Shown here in pieces: positions 6,533 through 7,537 of a stretch of DNA of 7,537 nt. The notes below the pieces were generated by a model. That model had not been told where the DNA came from. It saw only the letters and a program-made list of their open reading frames with translations, and made no database searches. The position numbers and the translations under genes are program-made. Source of the stretch: an uncultured Collinsella sp. (GTDB lineage: Bacteria > Actinomycetota > Coriobacteriia > Coriobacteriales > Coriobacteriaceae); assembly GCA_958453575.1 (NCBI GenBank), contig CAUDYH010000054.1:1-7537 (forward strand), given 5' to 3'. The first letter of the stretch is position 1. Each line of letters begins with the position of its first letter.

Positions 6533-6888
6533 CCGCGGTCTCGTCCTACATCGCGTACGCGCGGGCGCTCAACAGGCTGGGTTGGACGCCGGCCGAGTTT
6601 GTGGTGGCGGAGTCGTTTGCCGTGCGCCTGCGCGGCATGCTGGGACGGTGTCCGGTTGCCGCCAACGGTCTGCCGCTCGTCATGGCGTTTCCACGCTGCT
6701 CTTCGGTCCATACGTGTTTTATGGCCTATCCCATCGACATCGCCTTCATCGATCGCGACGGCAATATCCTCGCGCGCTACGAAAGCGTTCGTCCTTGGCG
6801 CACGTGCTCCTGCCCCGGCGCCTGGGCCGTACTAGAGCGTCCTTCAATCATTGTTTCGATCCCTGCTCTCCAACGCGTGCCGGCTTAA
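6529..6888 (+). CDS. DUF192 domain protein in the Tad operon
   Basis: About 119-aa protein of the DUF192 (COG1430) family, whose biochemical function is not established. GTG 6529 is chosen because it forms a GTGA overlap with the previous stop and follows a G-rich stretch that could act as SD; the longer in-frame start at 6424 lies inside the upstream gene. Family motifs are visible: FAVRLRGMLGR (30-40), LVMAFPRCSSVHTCFMAYPI (50-69), DIAFIDRDGNIL (70-81), RPW (88-90) and AWAVLERP (98-105). No signal peptide or membrane helix is present, so it is probably cytoplasmic, although many DUF192 proteins elsewhere are exported. Five cysteines (41, 57, 63, 93, 95) are many for this size. Its tight coupling to the pseudopilin gene suggests a job linked to the pilus (inference). 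It is the last gene before a 58-nt gap. Confidence 0.87.
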   Translation: MTAVSSYIAYARALNRLGWTPAEFVVAESFAVRLRGMLGRCPVAANGLPLVMAFPRCSSVHTCFMAYPIDIAFIDRDGNILARYESVRPWRTCSCPGAWAVLERPSIIVSIPALQRVPA

Positions 6889-6906
6889 GAATTGGCGACA
6901 GCGGAC

Positions 6907-6921
6907 TTTCGTCATACGAAA
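6907..6921. promoter_or_regulatory. inverted repeat, candidate operator of the toxin-antitoxin pair
   Basis: tttcgt-cat-acgaaa is a perfect 6-bp inverted repeat with a 3-nt centre in the 58-nt gap before the toxin gene. Its right arm coincides with a weak -10-like hexamer (tacgaa, 6915-6920) lying 17 nt after a -35-like ttggcg (6892-6897). Ribbon-helix-helix antitoxins usually bind short inverted repeats over their own promoter, so this is the natural operator candidate. Promoter matches are poor (4/6 and 3/6), so the promoter part is tentative. Confidence 0.4.
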
Positions 6922-6932
6922 TTGGGTAAGAT

Positions 6933-6939
6933 GGAGGAG
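6933..6939 (+). promoter_or_regulatory. ribosome binding site deciding the toxin start
   Basis: ggaggag lies 7 nt before ATG 6947. The frame is open back to ATG 6851, but that longer start lies inside the DUF192 gene, has no comparable site, and would add a basic, Trp/Arg-rich extension. The site supports the 88-aa product. Confidence 0.75.
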
Positions 6940-6946
6940 AAGATGC

Positions 6947-7213
6947 ATGGATGTTGAGATCCATCCCAACGCTAAAAAGCACCTGACGGAAAAGCAGGTG
7001 CTTAGCGCTTGGCTTGCGGTTACTGAGTGCATTCGTCGCGAGTCGAAGGACGAGCCGCCGAGATGGCTTGCGATTGGATGGCTCCCAGACGGACGAAGCG
7101 TGGAGCTTGTCGCGGTCGAGCTTGTCCGTGGGTGGCTTATCATTCATGCCTTGTCTCCAGTCCAGAAGAAATTTTGGCAGGAGATTGAACAGGCTCGGCA
7201 AAGGGGTCGATGA
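6947..7213 (+). CDS. putative toxin of a type II toxin-antitoxin pair
   Basis: 88-aa protein, MDVEIHPNAKKH then a helical stretch (about 14-34), a strand pair WLAIGWLPDGRSVELVAVEL (40-59), WLIIHALSP (63-71) and a basic C-terminal helix. The layout (short N-terminal HPNAxKH, helix, then two or three strands ending in IIHALxP) resembles small BrnT/RelE-like toxin proteins found beside ribbon-helix-helix antitoxins in actinobacteria. I recognise the style, not a named family, and cannot point to catalytic residues beyond the candidates His6, His12 and His68. It overlaps the antitoxin gene by ATGA. Toxin-first order matches BrnT/BrnA. A strong hairpin occupies its codons 8-20. It may have its own promoter but could also be read through from the pilus operon, since no terminator is visible in between. 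Confidence 0.68.
   Translation: MDVEIHPNAKKHLTEKQVLSAWLAVTECIRRESKDEPPRWLAIGWLPDGRSVELVAVELVRGWLIIHALSPVQKKFWQEIEQARQRGR
6970..7007 (+). other. hairpin inside the 5' end of the toxin coding region
   Basis: aagcacctg (6977-6985) and caggtgctt (6995-7003) are perfect 9-bp complements around a 9-nt loop. The stem extends by four pairs (cgct 6970-6973 with agcg 7004-7007) across a 3-nt aaa bulge. The structure begins about 23 nt after the toxin ATG. There is no U-run after it, so it is not a classical terminator. It may modulate toxin translation or mRNA stability, or be chance in a coding region. Confidence 0.5.
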
Positions 7214-7497
7214 TGGGCAAGACGTATACGGCCGCTAATGGTCAGGTTGTAACGGATGAAATGATTGACGCGTGGTGCGAGTCGTACGAGCGCGGAGAGT
7301 TTCCGGATGGCGAATACACCGTTGGTGGGATCGTGCATGGACGGCCCCCACTCTCAGGTGAGGGGACGGCAACGCTGTCAGTCAAGATTCCTCTGGGAAT
7401 GAAGGAGGCCATTCGTCGACGGGCGGCTGCCGAGGGGATGACGCCAAGTGAGTTTGCCCGTGCGGCTCTGAGCGAAAAACTTCTTGCTGCCGGCTGA
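7210..7497 (+). CDS. ribbon-helix-helix antitoxin
   Basis: 95-aa protein with a C-terminal CopG/MetJ-type ribbon-helix-helix domain: strand TATLSVKIPLG (53-63), helix KEAIRRRAAAEG (65-76), then MTPSEFARAALSEKLLA (77-93). The S/T-x-S-E-F-x-R-x-A pattern of the second helix is typical. The N-terminal half (1-50) is acidic and aromatic (DEMIDAWCESYERGEFPDG) and is likely the part that binds and neutralises the basic toxin. ATG 7210 overlaps the toxin stop as ATGA; the next codon is also ATG (7213) and is better spaced (6 nt) from the aagggg site at 7201-7206, so the product may be one residue shorter. It probably represses its own operon, with the inverted repeat at 6907-6921 as candidate site. 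Toxin and antitoxin roles are inferred from gene pairing and the domain. Confidence 0.8.
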   Translation: MMGKTYTAANGQVVTDEMIDAWCESYERGEFPDGEYTVGGIVHGRPPLSGEGTATLSVKIPLGMKEAIRRRAAAEGMTPSEFARAALSEKLLAAG

Positions 7498-7537
7498 TGT
7501 CTCTGACGTGCCGATTTATAGAACCGAGGCTGTGCTC

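Noticed and set aside
6779..6792. Another inverted pair of the acgaa/ttcgt half-sites (acgaa-agcg-ttcgt) within DUF192, like the arms of the candidate operator
   Set aside because: The half-site is only five bases, the spacing differs from the intergenic repeat, and it lies in well-explained coding sequence (YESVR).
6931..6957. A possible 8-residue upstream reading frame (MEEKMHGC) overlapping the toxin start
   Set aside because: Its ATG overlaps the SD of the toxin gene and has no good SD of its own; it is easily explained by chance.
7498..7537. Last 40 bases after the antitoxin, checked for a terminator or a new gene
   Set aside because: No stem with a U-run and no start with an SD is visible; the stretch is too short to judge.
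1..7537. Reverse-strand open frames throughout, and a search for CRISPR arrays, tRNA, rRNA or insertion-sequence ends
   Set aside because: All reverse frames overlap well-supported + strand genes and translate to Arg/Ser/Pro-rich low-complexity sequence expected of GC-rich shadows. No array repeats, RNA genes, transposase motifs or terminal repeats were seen.

Overview
The window is a GC-rich bacterial segment carrying the distal part of a Tad/Flp (type IVc) pilus operon on the + strand, followed by a small toxin-antitoxin pair. Base composition, codon use, the absence of outer-membrane genes (no secretin or RcpA) and the protein styles fit a monoderm actinobacterium. My best guess is a Coriobacteriia member such as Collinsella or Olsenella. 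That placement is recognition and inference, not something the sequence proves.

Layout. 2-931 is the C-terminal 309 residues of the CpaF/TadA ATPase, cut by the window edge. 904-1830 is TadB and 1827-2468 TadC, the two inner-membrane platform proteins. 2479-2712 is the major Flp pilin. 2676-3239 is an unrecognised single-span membrane protein. 3241-3459 is a second, minor Flp-like pilin. 3434-3931 is a TadE-like pseudopilin. 3903-6056 is a large, cysteine-containing TadG-like protein. 6056-6532 is a second TadE-like pseudopilin, and 6529-6888 is a DUF192 protein. These ten genes overlap or lie within about 10 nt of each other, so they look like one translationally coupled transcription unit. 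After a 58-nt gap, 6947-7213 and 7210-7497 encode a small toxin-like protein and a ribbon-helix-helix antitoxin.

How it works together. The ATPase drives the TadB/TadC platform, which extrudes Flp subunits. The minor pilin, the two TadE-like proteins and the TadG-like protein are candidates for initiation, tip or anchoring subunits. Four of the pilin-type proteins (Flp, the 72-aa minor pilin and both TadE-like proteins) share a nearly identical processing motif, (R/Q)E(E/D)xA|QxTxE, which suggests one prepilin peptidase processes all four. That peptidase (TadV/CpaA) and the TadZ/CpaE localisation ATPase are not in the window and should lie upstream or elsewhere.

The most unusual items are the 717-aa TadG-like protein with a His/Cys cluster that includes CxxCH; the DUF192 gene locked into the pilus operon by a GTGA overlap; the unrecognised membrane protein between the two pilin genes; and, in the toxin-antitoxin module, a perfect 6-bp inverted repeat upstream of the toxin plus a strong hairpin inside the first codons of the toxin gene.
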